NCBI GenBank assembly: GCA_934756675.1
Contig: CAKVLG010000002.1
Location: 62,001 to 126,000 of the forward strand
From: an uncultured Clostridia bacterium
GTDB lineage: Bacteria > Bacillota > Clostridia > Christensenellales > UBA1242
Reading direction: 5' to 3'
DNA length: 64,000 nucleotides
Made by a program: the position numbers and the translations under genes. The notes below the pieces were generated by a model. That model made no database searches, was not told where the DNA came from, and worked only from the letters and a program-made list of their open reading frames with translations. Numbering within the stretch: position 1 is the first letter of the stretch; each line of letters opens with the position of its first letter. Below are positions 54,162-62,411 of this stretch, one piece after another.

Positions 54162-54374
54162 ATGGCAATGATTGATCCACCAATTGAAATATTATTCAAA
54201 GAAGCTACAAGCAAATATGCACTTGCTTCGGTTATAAGCAAAAGAGCAAAAGCTTTGTTAGTTGAGCGTCCAGAGTTCTTCCGCGACAACCAAAAAATAA
54301 AACCTATCGAATATGCCAGCGATGAGTTTTATAGAGGCGAATTCACCGTGGACTTTAACAAAGAAGAAAAATAA
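54162..54374 (+). CDS. rpoZ: RNA polymerase omega subunit
   Basis: A 70-residue protein starting at ATG 54162 with AAGGAG 9-10 nt upstream; an in-frame codon at 54114 lies in the promoter region. 'EILFKEATSKYALASVISKRAKAL' (split, about 8-32) is the conserved omega core that clamps the beta-prime C-terminus; 'KPIEYASDEFYRGE' is the usual end in Firmicutes. In Bacillus rpoZ precedes coaBC-priA; here coaBC is missing and a terminator plus priA follow directly. A TATACT at 54120-54125 is a possible -10. Confidence 0.9.
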   Translation: MAMIDPPIEILFKEATSKYALASVISKRAKALLVERPEFFRDNQKIKPIEYASDEFYRGEFTVDFNKEEK

Positions 54375-54383
54375 AGGAGTTAC

Positions 54384-54414
54384 GCCAGCAAAATTTGCTG
54401 GCTTTTTTGTTTTT
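54384..54414 (+). terminator. Terminator between rpoZ and priA
   Basis: GCCAGCA (54384-54390) pairs with TGCTGGC (54396-54402), with possible extra A-T pairs in the 5-nt loop, followed by six T. The priA ATG begins only about 8 nt past the T run. Confidence 0.85.
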
Positions 54415-54415
54415 A

Positions 54416-56611
54416 ATGTACGGCAAAGTTATTGTAGATATTGCAAGTAGTGAAATTGATAAGATTTTCGATTATAAACTCACGAAGGATATTCCTGTTG
54501 GTTCGCGAGTTTTTGTCCCTTTTGGCAATAGAACTATCGAAGGGTATCTTATTGACACATGCGAAAAAACAGACTTTGACGAAACAAAAATAAAGAGTAT
54601 AATTTCTGCCATTGACCCGTTTCCGGTAATTCATGCCGACCAACTTGAACTTTGCAAGTTTATGAAAAAAGAATATAAAATTGGCTATTGCGATGCTATA
54701 AGGTTGCTTATTCCAAGCGATATGCGTACGGGCAAGGTTCGCGATTTGGTCGAAGTTAAACTATCACTTAGTGACGATGACGCTGCTAAAGAATATATGT
54801 CGCACTTGCGTGCTAATGCCGATAAACAACGTGGCGCAATACTTGATTTGTTATCTTGTGGCGAAGAATCGCAGGCAACACTTAACAAAAAGTATGGCAA
54901 TTCAGCTATTAATAAACTTAAACAAGAAAACTTAATTAAATCCCGCAATGTTGTTAAGTTCCGCAAACCATATAGCGAGCTTAAGCAAATTGCAAACAAA
55001 GTCAACCTTACACCAAACCAACAAAAGGTTGTAGATAGTGTTCTGTCTGCACCACAAACGTACTTGCTTCATGGTGTAACGGGCAGTGGAAAAACAGAAG
55101 TATATATGCATATAATTGAAAAAGTTATATCGCAAGGCAAAACAGCAATTATGCTAGTTCCAGAAATCTCGCTCACGCCACAAGTGCTATCGGTATTCCG
55201 CGCAAGGTTTGGCGAAAATGTTGCACTTTTACATAGCGGTCTTTCTAGTGGAGAGCGTTTTGACGAATTTAAAAGATTGCTCATGGGCGATGCAAAAATC
55301 GTAGTTGGTGCAAGGTCAGCAATTTTCGCGCCACTCGAAAATATCGGAATTATAATAATTGACGAAGAGCACGACGGCTCGTATAAAAGTGAATCTAACC
55401 CAAGATATAACACTATTGATGTAGCAAGAAAACGTGCAGAGATTTGTGGTTGTAGTTTGGTTTTGGGATCGGCTACACCGTCACTTGATAGTTATTACAA
55501 TGCCATGAATGGTACATATAAGCTACTTGAAATGCGTGAAAGAATAAATAAACGTGAACTTCCACCAATCAAAATTGTCGACATGTGTGAAGAAGTTAGG
55601 CAAGGCAACCGCGGGTTGTTTTCGGACGCGCTTTTAACCGCTTTGCAAAAAACAATCAAAGAAGGCAACCAAGCAATGTTATTCTTAAACAGACGCGGGT
55701 ACACTTCGTTCATGATGTGTCGTGACTGCGGCTGGGTGGCTAAATGTGCCGATTGTGATGTGTCGCTTGTTTATCATAAAAAAGAGAATGTATTAAAATG
55801 TCATTATTGTGGAAATAGATACAAGGCATTTGATGTCTGTCCAAAGTGTGGTAGCAAAGATATAAAGGTTGGTTCTTGCGGAACTGAAAAGGTTGTTGAA
55901 GAATTAAAAGAGCATTTTCCAAACGTCAGCATTGGACGTATGGATAACGACACAACGCAGACAAAAGGCTCGCATGTAAAGATTTTATCTGATTTCAAAG
56001 AAGGCAAAACACAAATATTGGTCGGTACGCAAATGATAGCAAAAGGTCACGACTTTCCGTCTGTTACACTTGTTGGAATAATTGATGCCGATGTAAGTTT
56101 GTATCAAAGTTCATATAGTGCGACGGAGCGAACCTTCCAATTAATAACCCAGGTTGCTGGGCGTGCTGGTAGGGCAGACAAAACTGGCGAAATTATCCTT
56201 CAAACTTATGTGCCAAGGCACTATATCTATAAAATGGCTGCGGTATATGATTATGCTGGGTTTTATAAAAAGGAAGCTAACTTGCGTGAAACAACAGCAT
56301 ATCCGCCTTTTGCAAAAATAATTAGGTTACTTTTCACAAGCTTAGACGAACAACTTGTAAAAGATGCCTGCAAGGTGTATTATGATAATGTAAAACAGTT
56401 AGCGAAAGAATATTCTGATGAATTTATCTACCTTGGCGTTATGAAATCGCCAGTTGGCAGAATTCAAGGCAAGTTTAGATATCAAATTCTAATGCGATTA
56501 AAACTTGAGAAATCTAGTGAGATAATCGACAAGTTATATTCTCTCGCAGATAAACTAAAAACAAAAGGAGTTACATGTTTTGTGGAAATCAATCCGCAAA
56601 CACTAAATTAA
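54416..56611 (+). CDS. priA: Primosomal protein N' (PriA replication restart helicase)
   Basis: A superfamily 2 helicase of 731 residues from ATG 54416 that reloads the replisome at forks. Walker A 'GVTGSGKTEVY' is near 219-229 and Walker B 'IIIDEEHDGSYKSESNPRYN' (about 315-333); zinc region 'CRDCGWVAKCADC' and 'CHYCGNRYKAFDVCPKCG' (about 440-480); 'VGTQMIAKGHDFPSVTLVGI' and 'TQVAGRAGRA' are late helicase motifs. No ribosome site precedes the ATG, and a terminator lies immediately upstream; TTG 54395, inside the hairpin, is the only longer alternative. Confidence 0.93.
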   Translation: MYGKVIVDIASSEIDKIFDYKLTKDIPVGSRVFVPFGNRTIEGYLIDTCEKTDFDETKIKSIISAIDPFPVIHADQLELCKFMKKEYKIGYCDAIRLLIPSDMRTGKVRDLVEVKLSLSDDDAAKEYMSHLRANADKQRGAILDLLSCGEESQATLNKKYGNSAINKLKQENLIKSRNVVKFRKPYSELKQIANKVNLTPNQQKVVDSVLSAPQTYLLHGVTGSGKTEVYMHIIEKVISQGKTAIMLVPEISLTPQVLSVFRARFGENVALLHSGLSSGERFDEFKRLLMGDAKIVVGARSAIFAPLENIGIIIIDEEHDGSYKSESNPRYNTIDVARKRAEICGCSLVLGSATPSLDSYYNAMNGTYKLLEMRERINKRELPPIKIVDMCEEVRQGNRGLFSDALLTALQKTIKEGNQAMLFLNRRGYTSFMMCRDCGWVAKCADCDVSLVYHKKENVLKCHYCGNRYKAFDVCPKCGSKDIKVGSCGTEKVVEELKEHFPNVSIGRMDNDTTQTKGSHVKILSDFKEGKTQILVGTQMIAKGHDFPSVTLVGIIDADVSLYQSSYSATERTFQLITQVAGRAGRADKTGEIILQTYVPRHYIYKMAAVYDYAGFYKKEANLRETTAYPPFAKIIRLLFTSLDEQLVKDACKVYYDNVKQLAKEYSDEFIYLGVMKSPVGRIQGKFRYQILMRLKLEKSSEIIDKLYSLADKLKTKGVTCFVEINPQTLN

Positions 56612-56613
56612 AA

Positions 56614-57087
56614 ATGGCAAGAAGACGAATTTTATTATTAGGTGACGAAACGTTAAGAAAAAAGAGTAAACCAGTTGAAGTCTTCGACGATAATTTAAAA
56701 ACGCTAGTAAAAGATATGTTCGAAACAATGTATAAGGCAGAAGGTGCAGGCTTAGCTGCTGTTCAAGTTGGGTTACTCAAGCGTTTATTTGTTGTTAATG
56801 TTGGCGGCGGGGAACTTGTTTTTGTCAACCCAGAAATTCTTGAAACTCAAGGTAAACAAAAAAGCAAGGTCGAAGCTTGCCTGTCTATTCCTGGTAAATG
56901 GGGCGAAGTGGAAAGACCAAATAAGGTCAGAATTAAATATCAAGACGAGAATGGTAATTTTCATGAAGAAACATTTGTTGGTTATGCTTGTAAGGCTGTT
57001 TGCCACGAGTATGACCATCTAGATGGTATTTTGTATATCGACAAAGCTATAAAAATGCACGACAATAATGAAGGAGAAAGTAATTAA
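56614..57087 (+). CDS. def: Peptide deformylase
   Basis: A 157-residue metalloenzyme that removes the formyl group from new proteins. The three motifs are 'GAGLAAVQVG' (44-53), 'EACLSIPG' near 88-95 (Cys is a metal ligand), and 'CHEYDHLDG' near 130-138 (HExxH-type). ATG 56614 follows the priA stop by 2 nt; no independent ribosome site, so translation is probably coupled. It ends with AAGGAG inside the gene that serves fmt, whose ATG overlaps the def stop. Confidence 0.95.
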   Translation: MARRRILLLGDETLRKKSKPVEVFDDNLKTLVKDMFETMYKAEGAGLAAVQVGLLKRLFVVNVGGGELVFVNPEILETQGKQKSKVEACLSIPGKWGEVERPNKVRIKYQDENGNFHEETFVGYACKAVCHEYDHLDGILYIDKAIKMHDNNEGESN

Positions 57088-58046
57088 TGAAAATAATATT
57101 TCTTGGTTCGCCAGAGTTTGCGGTTATCTGCTTAAAAAAGGTTCTGCAAACAAAGCATAAAGTTTTAGCAGTTATCACGCAACCAGATAAACCTGGTAAT
57201 CGTGGTAAAATTACACCACCACCACTAAAAGTTTTTGCAGAAAGTCAAGGCATTCCTGTTTACCAGTTTCCAAAAATTTCAAGAGATGGTATTGAAATTT
57301 TAAAAGAATTAAATCCAGATTTAATGGTTACGGCTGCTTATGGTCAAATTTTGAGCCAACAGATTATAGATATTCCACGCTATGGAATAATTAATGTGCA
57401 TGCGTCACTTCTGCCAAAGTATCGTGGTGCTAGTCCAATTCAAAGTGCAATTATTGCTGGTGAAAGTGAAACGGGAATAACTATTATGCAAACAGAAGCA
57501 GGGCTTGATACGGGCGATATTATTTCTGTTGAAAAAGTCAAAATTAACGGCGATGAAACTGCCGGAGAACTTGCGTTGAAATTGGCTTATATCGGTGGTG
57601 ACTTGCTCTGCCGAACACTTGACGATATTGAATGTCAAGAAGTCGAAAGAGTTAAACAGATGTCCGAAAATGCGATAATCACAAGTAAACTTAAACGTGA
57701 AGATGCATTGATTACTTGGCAAAAAACTGCTGAACAAATTAAAAATCTTGTTCTTGGTGCAAACCCGGATCCAATCGCATATGCCTCTCTAAATGACGAA
57801 CAAGTTAAGATATATCGTGCTAAAATAGCAGATAATGATATTGAGTCTACTAGTGAGCCAGTTGGCACGGTGCTCAAATGCAGCTCAAGCAAGCATGGAG
57901 TGTTTGTTCAGTGTGGCTATGGTGTACTCGAACTATTAGATATTCAATTTCCAGGTGGTAGAATTGCACCAGCAAAAGCATTTTTTGGTGGACGCCGCAT
58001 AAAGGTGGGCGACCGCTTCCAAGGTAGGATACCGACAGATGAGTAA
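57087..58046 (+). CDS. fmt: Methionyl-tRNA formyltransferase
   Basis: A 319-residue enzyme that formylates initiator Met-tRNA from 10-formyl-tetrahydrofolate. The N-terminal Rossmann domain starts 'IIFLGSPEFAVICL'; the signature 'HASLLPKYRGASPIQ' (about 109-123) carries the catalytic region, followed by 'MQTEAGLDTGDI'. The C-terminal domain contains 'GRIAPAKAFFGG'. Pairing with def gives the formylation cycle. TAATG overlap upstream; the stop overlaps the rlmN start region by 8 nt. Confidence 0.97.
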   Translation: MKIIFLGSPEFAVICLKKVLQTKHKVLAVITQPDKPGNRGKITPPPLKVFAESQGIPVYQFPKISRDGIEILKELNPDLMVTAAYGQILSQQIIDIPRYGIINVHASLLPKYRGASPIQSAIIAGESETGITIMQTEAGLDTGDIISVEKVKINGDETAGELALKLAYIGGDLLCRTLDDIECQEVERVKQMSENAIITSKLKREDALITWQKTAEQIKNLVLGANPDPIAYASLNDEQVKIYRAKIADNDIESTSEPVGTVLKCSSSKHGVFVQCGYGVLELLDIQFPGGRIAPAKAFFGGRRIKVGDRFQGRIPTDE

Positions 58047-59082
58047 TTTGATTAATATGCAAGATTTTACTAAACAAGAATTAGCTAGCCAGCTAGCTAC
58101 TTTTTCGTTGCCTAAATATAGAATAGATCAAATATATTCATGGCTTGCAACATATACGCCAATTATGGAGATGACAAACTTGCCACTTGATGTTCGTGAA
58201 AAGTTGGCAGAAAAATTCACATCAACGCCAGTTGAAATTGTAAAAGTTTTTAAGTCGAAAAAAGATCCTACAAAAAAATTCTTATTCAAAATGACTGATG
58301 GCGAAATTGTCGAAGGTGTGCTCATGAACTATAAGTATGGCAATACTCTTTGCATTTCTTCGCAAGTTGGTTGTCGAATGGGGTGTAAGTTTTGCGCCAG
58401 TGGGCTCGACGGGCTTATCCGCAACTTATCAGCAGGTGAAATTTTGAGCGAAGTGCTTGCTGTTAACAAGTTTGAGGGTGGCACGCTAGAAGATAGAAAA
58501 ATCACAAATATTGTATTAATGGGTAGCGGCGAACCTCTAGATAACTATGATAATGTAGTAAAATTCATAAAGCTTGTCAGCTCGCCAGATGGAATTAATA
58601 TTTCTCAGCGTAACATTTCGCTTTCGACTTGCGGTCTGGCAAACAGAATAAAAGATTTGACAGACGAGGATTTAAACATTACACTAACAATATCATTGCA
58701 TGCTACAACAGACGAAAAACGTCAAGAAACTATGAAAGTAGCAAAGGCTTATAACTTGTCAGAACTCTTTGATGCAATTAGATATTACTTTAACAAAACA
58801 AAACGTCGTATTGTGTTTGAATACATTATGCTTCCAGATAACACATCAAAAGAAGACGCAAAAAGACTTAAGGAATTAACAAAAGGCTTGTCGTGCCACA
58901 TAAACTTAATACCAGTTAACTCTACACCAAGCCACATGAAAACAATAACAAAACAAGAGCAAACCGCTTTTTGGACAGAACTTAAAAATGTTGGTTTGTC
59001 TGCAACCACAAGGCGTACACTTGGCGAAGATATCGAGGGTGCGTGTGGTCAGCTTAGAAGAAGATTCTTAAAGGGGAAATAA
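58039..59082 (+). CDS. rlmN: 23S rRNA A2503 / tRNA A37 methyltransferase RlmN
   Basis: A 347-residue radical SAM methyltransferase that makes C2-methyladenosine. 'CRMGCKFCASG' gives C-x3-C-x2-C (about 112-119); 'GSGEPLDNYDNV' and 'ISLHATTDEKR' follow; the mechanistic cysteine is in 'GACGQLRRRF' near the C-terminus. All expected motifs are present. The Fmt-rlmN order matches Firmicutes but rsmB, prpC, prkC and cpgA, which lie between fmt and rpe in Bacillus, are absent here. Confidence 0.96.
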   Translation: MSNLINMQDFTKQELASQLATFSLPKYRIDQIYSWLATYTPIMEMTNLPLDVREKLAEKFTSTPVEIVKVFKSKKDPTKKFLFKMTDGEIVEGVLMNYKYGNTLCISSQVGCRMGCKFCASGLDGLIRNLSAGEILSEVLAVNKFEGGTLEDRKITNIVLMGSGEPLDNYDNVVKFIKLVSSPDGINISQRNISLSTCGLANRIKDLTDEDLNITLTISLHATTDEKRQETMKVAKAYNLSELFDAIRYYFNKTKRRIVFEYIMLPDNTSKEDAKRLKELTKGLSCHINLIPVNSTPSHMKTITKQEQTAFWTELKNVGLSATTRRTLGEDIEGACGQLRRRFLKGK

Positions 59083-59084
59083 TT

Positions 59085-59801
59085 ATGGCAATGTTTAGAA
59101 TTATACGTGTATCGCCATCTATCTTACCAATTGATTATAAAGATAAAGAAGTTGTAGCCGATACAATAAAAAAACTTGAAAAGGCAGGTGCAAGCTGCAT
59201 TCACTTTGATGTTATGGACGGTAAATTTGTCGAGAAAAAGACATTTGATTATAAGCTTGTAGATTATGCCAGAAATTTAACAAGATTACTCATTGATGTG
59301 CATCTTATGGTTTCAAGTCCCGAAAAAATTATCGATAAGTATTTACATGCTGGTGCAGATATATTATCGGTGCATTACGAAGCTTTTAAAGATTATAGTG
59401 TGCTCGAAGAAACTCTAGCAAAAATCAAAGCAAGGAATGTTTTAGCTGGTGTGGCAATCAATCCAGAAACCCCTGCATATAAAATCCGCGACTTATTAAA
59501 AGCTGGACTAGTGGACGTAGTCAATGTTATGGGTGTTGAGCCTGGTGACTATGGAAGAGAATTTATTCCTGGATCTGCCGAAAAGGTTGCGGAAGTGCGA
59601 GAAATGGATAAAAGCGTTTATATTGAAATTGATGGCGGTGTAAATGTCCGCAATGCAAAGATACTTCGCAAGCTCGGTGCAAATATTTTAGTTAGTGGTA
59701 GCACAATATTTAATTCGAAAAACTGGAAGTTAACAATAAAGCAATTAAAAGGCAACGACTTTGGTACACAAATAAAAAATTTCTTTTCTAAAAATAAATA
59801 G
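59085..59801 (+). CDS. rpe: Ribulose-phosphate 3-epimerase
   Basis: A 238-residue TIM-barrel enzyme of the pentose phosphate pathway interconverting ribulose 5-phosphate and xylulose 5-phosphate. 'SPSILPIDYKD' (start), 'HFDVMDGKFV' (His and Asp metal ligands), 'DVHLMVSSPEK', 'VNVMGVEPG' and 'EIDGGVNVRNA' are the conserved loops. The terminal 15 residues are a basic-aromatic extension. GGGGAAAT precedes the ATG, 2 nt after rlmN. Final gene of the rpoZ-priA-def-fmt-rlmN-rpe run. Confidence 0.95.
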   Translation: MAMFRIIRVSPSILPIDYKDKEVVADTIKKLEKAGASCIHFDVMDGKFVEKKTFDYKLVDYARNLTRLLIDVHLMVSSPEKIIDKYLHAGADILSVHYEAFKDYSVLEETLAKIKARNVLAGVAINPETPAYKIRDLLKAGLVDVVNVMGVEPGDYGREFIPGSAEKVAEVREMDKSVYIEIDGGVNVRNAKILRKLGANILVSGSTIFNSKNWKLTIKQLKGNDFGTQIKNFFSKNK

Positions 59802-59847
59802 CAAAGACAATCGCTCGAACATAATATAAGGTAAGGGGAGAGTGATT

Positions 59848-59937
59848 ATGACAATAGTTTGCATAAAGGCTCCAAAATGCCTATCGGGTTTGCTGCGATT
59901 GTTTGCAAAGAGCGGCAAAACAAAAGAACGCGAATAA
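59848..59937 (+). CDS. spoVM: Stage V sporulation protein SpoVM
   Basis: A 29-codon gene with GGGGAGAG about 6 nt before ATG 59848. The product begins MTIVCIKAPKCLSGLLRLF; residues I6, K7, P9, K10, L12, G14 and R17 coincide one-to-one with B. subtilis SpoVM (IK-PK-L-G--R). SpoVM is an amphipathic helix that senses forespore membrane curvature and anchors the SpoIVA coat base. Its place between rpe and rpmB is exactly that in Bacillus. The C-terminal ten residues are more basic and hydrophilic than usual. Mother-cell (sigma-E) control is expected, but I see no clear -35/-10. The terminator stem overlaps its last codons. Confidence 0.92.
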   Translation: MTIVCIKAPKCLSGLLRLFAKSGKTKERE

Positions 59938-59953
59938 ACCGCGTTCTTTTTTA
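59922..59953 (+). terminator. Terminator overlapping the spoVM 3' end
   Basis: AAAAGAACGCG (59922-59932) pairs perfectly with CGCGTTCTTTT (59940-59950) over 7 nt, then TTTATG. The left arm lies inside the spoVM coding sequence. Confidence 0.9.
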
Positions 59954-59965
59954 TGTTTTTTAGTA

Positions 59966-59991
59966 AAATAAAAAACGCCATAACGGCGTTA
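59966..59991 (-). terminator. Terminator of rpmB (minus strand)
   Basis: AACGCC (59974-59979) pairs with GGCGTT (59985-59990); on the minus strand a T-rich tract follows. About 9 nt after the rpmB stop. Confidence 0.7.
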
Positions 59992-59999
59992 ATTATCTA

Positions 60000-60185
60000 T
60001 TACTTGTCTTTTTTAGAACCCTTCATACACTTTGTGCACATATACTTGTGAGATACTTTTCCGTCTTCTTCAACGGCTACTTTGTGCAAATTTGGTGCGT
60101 AAGAAGTTTTAGTTTTAATATTAGAATGACTAACAAGGTTGCCTGTCATTTTACCTTTGCCACAAACACTGCAAACTCTGCTCAT
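60000..60185 (-). CDS. rpmB: 50S ribosomal protein L28
   Basis: A 61-residue L28. It is the zinc-binding (C+) form: 'CSVCGKGK' and 'CTKCMKG' provide two CxxC pairs. 'GNLVSHSNIKTKT' is the conserved core. GGAGG lies 6-7 nt before the ATG at 60185, and an extended -10 promoter is upstream. In Bacillus rpmB is likewise antisense to its flanking genes between spoVM and asp23. Confidence 0.96.
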   Translation of the reverse strand: MSRVCSVCGKGKMTGNLVSHSNIKTKTSYAPNLHKVAVEEDGKVSHKYMCTKCMKGSKKDK

Positions 60186-60214
60186 AACTGTTCCTCCTAA
60201 ATTGATACGTCAAA

Positions 60215-60243
60215 ATGATAACACGAACTCGAAAATTTTGCAA
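60215..60243 (-). promoter_or_regulatory. Promoter of rpmB
   Basis: Minus strand: TTGCAA (60243-60238), 17-nt spacer, TATCAT (60220-60215) with an extended TGT. Confidence 0.75.
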
Positions 60244-60301
60244 CAAATATTTGAAAAAAGTTAAAATACTTTTAAAAATTCTTTTAGATAGTCAAAAAAC
60301 C

Positions 60302-60330
60302 TTGCAAAATGTTAACAATTATTGTATTAT
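60302..60330 (+). promoter_or_regulatory. Promoter of asp23-fakA
   Basis: TTGCAA (60302-60307), 17-nt spacer, TATTAT (60325-60330); asp23 ATG at 60374 has AAAGGAG. Confidence 0.65.
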
Positions 60331-60373
60331 TATATCGGTTGAAAATCCGACAACTAAATAAAAAGGAGATATT

Positions 60374-60724
60374 ATGGCTGTAAACACCATTAATTCATAT
60401 GGTAAAATTTCAGTAACTGACGAGTCTATTGCTGGGGTAGTTAGCCACGCCGCACTCGAGTGTTATGGCGTTGTTGACCTTGTTGCAAGGAAACTTGGCG
60501 ATTCGCTTGCAGATATTTTTAGAAAAAATAGAAAAACACGTGGCATCAAAATTCTCACCATTGGCGATAGAATACACATTGACCTAGACATAATTTTGAA
60601 GTACGGCGTTAGCATCAATGCGGTTGCTGAATCAGTTAGAAGATCTGTTAAATATAATGTCGAACAATTCACAGGCATGATTGTAGATTCTGTGAATATA
60701 AATGTAGTAGGAGTAAGAGTATAA
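60374..60724 (+). CDS. Asp23/Gls24 family envelope stress protein (YloU-like)
   Basis: A 116-residue DUF322/Asp23 protein. 'GKISVTDESIAGVVSHAALECYGVVDL' (split, about 8-37) and a second alpha-beta half 'IDLDIILKYGVSINAVAESVR' and 'VDSVNINVVGVRV' are family-typical. These proteins associate with the membrane and envelope stress; the copy preceding FakA is the ancestral YloU-type. It is separated from fakA by a weak terminator-like hairpin, so the two genes can be expressed at different levels. Confidence 0.93.
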   Translation: MAVNTINSYGKISVTDESIAGVVSHAALECYGVVDLVARKLGDSLADIFRKNRKTRGIKILTIGDRIHIDLDIILKYGVSINAVAESVRRSVKYNVEQFTGMIVDSVNINVVGVRV

Positions 60725-60729
60725 ATCGT

Positions 60730-60753
60730 CTAACAAGCTGTTAGGCTTTTTAT
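60730..60753 (+). terminator. Hairpin between asp23 and fakA (attenuator-like)
   Basis: CTAACA (60730-60735) pairs with TGTTAG (60739-60744) over AGC, followed by GCTTTTTAT. The short AT-rich stem suggests partial termination. Confidence 0.5.
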
Positions 60754-60772
60754 CGTAGCAAAGGAAAGAGAT

Positions 60773-62410
60773 ATGAGTAAAAGTATAACTGGCGCATTGT
60801 TCCGCAAAATGGTAATTTCAGGCGCCAACTATTTGGAAGAGAATAGTGAATATGTAAACCAATTAAACGTGTTCCCAGTGCCAGACGGCGATACAGGAAC
60901 AAATATGTCACTTACAATGAAAAGTGTTGTTCGTGAACTTAATATGTGTACAAATAACAATATGGATGCTATTTGTGACGCAATTAGCAAAGGTGCGCTT
61001 AAAGGTGCACGTGGTAACTCTGGTGTTATCCTTTCACAAATTCTAAAAGGTTTCACATCAGTTTTAGTTTCAGAAACAAAAATAACTTCAAAACTTTTTG
61101 CAAAGGCACTTAAAGAAGGTGCAGATGTTGCATATCAAGCTGTAACCAAACCAAAAGAAGGTACAGTTCTAACTGTTATTAGAGTTATGAGTGAAGAGTC
61201 TGTTAAGATAGCTAAAAAGAAAGAGGATTTAGCTGAGTTCTTAAAAGACACTTTGGAAGTTGGTGAAGAAACTTTAAAAATGACACCAGAAATGCTTCCA
61301 GTACTTAAAAAAGCTGGCGTTGTTGATGCTGGTGGTCGTGGTTTACTTGTATTATTAAACGGCTTTTTAAAAGTATTATGTGGCGACGAAAGTAGTGTTC
61401 AACTCGATTTAAGTTCTGACCAATTAACTGTTAATAATCTAACAGAAACAATTGTTGACTATAATGATTTGGCAGATATTGAATTCGCTTATTGTACAGA
61501 ATTTTTTGTTATCAACATTAACAAAAAGACAACTGAAGCCGATATCGACAAGTTAAGAGAACACTTAATGGCGATTGGTGATAGTGTTATTTGTATCGGC
61601 GACCTTAACCTTATAAAGGTTCACGTTCATACAAACGAACCAAACGTTGCTTTGGGGTATGCTCTTAAACTTGGTGAACTTAACGGCGTTAAAATTGAAA
61701 ACATGCTCGAACAAAACCGTGCACTTAAAATAAAACAGGAACCAGAAGAATTGAAACAAATTGGTGTTGTAACCGTTTGTGCTGGTGAAGGTTTAGCTAA
61801 CATCTTCCGTGATCTTGGTGTTGATTATGTTATTGAAGGTGGTCAAACAATGAACCCAAGTGCCGAAGATATTGCAAAAGTAGTAGATAAAGTTCCAGCA
61901 GAAAATGTATTCGTTCTTCCAAACAACAAAAATATTATATTGGCAGCTGAACTTGCTAACGATTTGTCTAGAAGAAACATCCATGTTATTCCAACAACAT
62001 CTGTTCCACAAGGTATTACCGCTGCAATCAACATTGCGTCTGAAGCAAGTGTAGAAGATAATAAAAACATGGTTAAAGATGCGATTAAAGATGTTGTTAG
62101 TGGTTCTGTTACATATGCAGTTCGTGCAACGAGCATTGATGGCTTCAAACTTAAAGAAGGCGATATTATCGGTCTTGGTGAAAAGAACATTATTGCTAAA
62201 GGTGAAGACGTAAACAAAACAACACTCACAACTATCGAAAAACTCATGAAAGATAATGCTGCAACATTGACATTGTTCTATGGTAACGATGTTAGCCAAG
62301 AAACAGCAGACAAATTGGTTGAAACTCTTAGTGAAAAATATCCAAATATAGAAGTTGAGTGCCACAGTGGTGGGCAACCTTTATACTATTATTTGATTTC
62401 TATCGAATAA
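60773..62410 (+). CDS. fakA: Fatty acid kinase FakA (DAK domain, YloV-like)
   Basis: A 545-residue protein: N-terminal DhaL (DAK2) ATP-binding domain with 'VFPVPDGDTGTNMSLTM' (about 29-45; the Asp triad binds Mg-ATP) and 'GARGNSGVILSQILKG' (about 78-93); middle and C-terminal domains with 'HVHTNEPNVALGYAL' and 'SGGQPLYYYLISIE'. FakA phosphorylates fatty acids held by the DegV-family protein FakB; no fakB is in this window. GGAAAG precedes ATG 60773. Followed by a long palindrome rather than sdaAB-sdaAA. Confidence 0.95.
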   Translation: MSKSITGALFRKMVISGANYLEENSEYVNQLNVFPVPDGDTGTNMSLTMKSVVRELNMCTNNNMDAICDAISKGALKGARGNSGVILSQILKGFTSVLVSETKITSKLFAKALKEGADVAYQAVTKPKEGTVLTVIRVMSEESVKIAKKKEDLAEFLKDTLEVGEETLKMTPEMLPVLKKAGVVDAGGRGLLVLLNGFLKVLCGDESSVQLDLSSDQLTVNNLTETIVDYNDLADIEFAYCTEFFVININKKTTEADIDKLREHLMAIGDSVICIGDLNLIKVHVHTNEPNVALGYALKLGELNGVKIENMLEQNRALKIKQEPEELKQIGVVTVCAGEGLANIFRDLGVDYVIEGGQTMNPSAEDIAKVVDKVPAENVFVLPNNKNIILAAELANDLSRRNIHVIPTTSVPQGITAAINIASEASVEDNKNMVKDAIKDVVSGSVTYAVRATSIDGFKLKEGDIIGLGEKNIIAKGEDVNKTTLTTIEKLMKDNAATLTLFYGNDVSQETADKLVETLSEKYPNIEVECHSGGQPLYYYLISIE

Positions 62411-62411
62411 T

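Noticed and set aside
61793..62377. 194-codon minus-strand frame inside fakA
   Set aside because: Cys/Phe/Asn-rich shadow of the DAK protein; no ribosome site or promoter.
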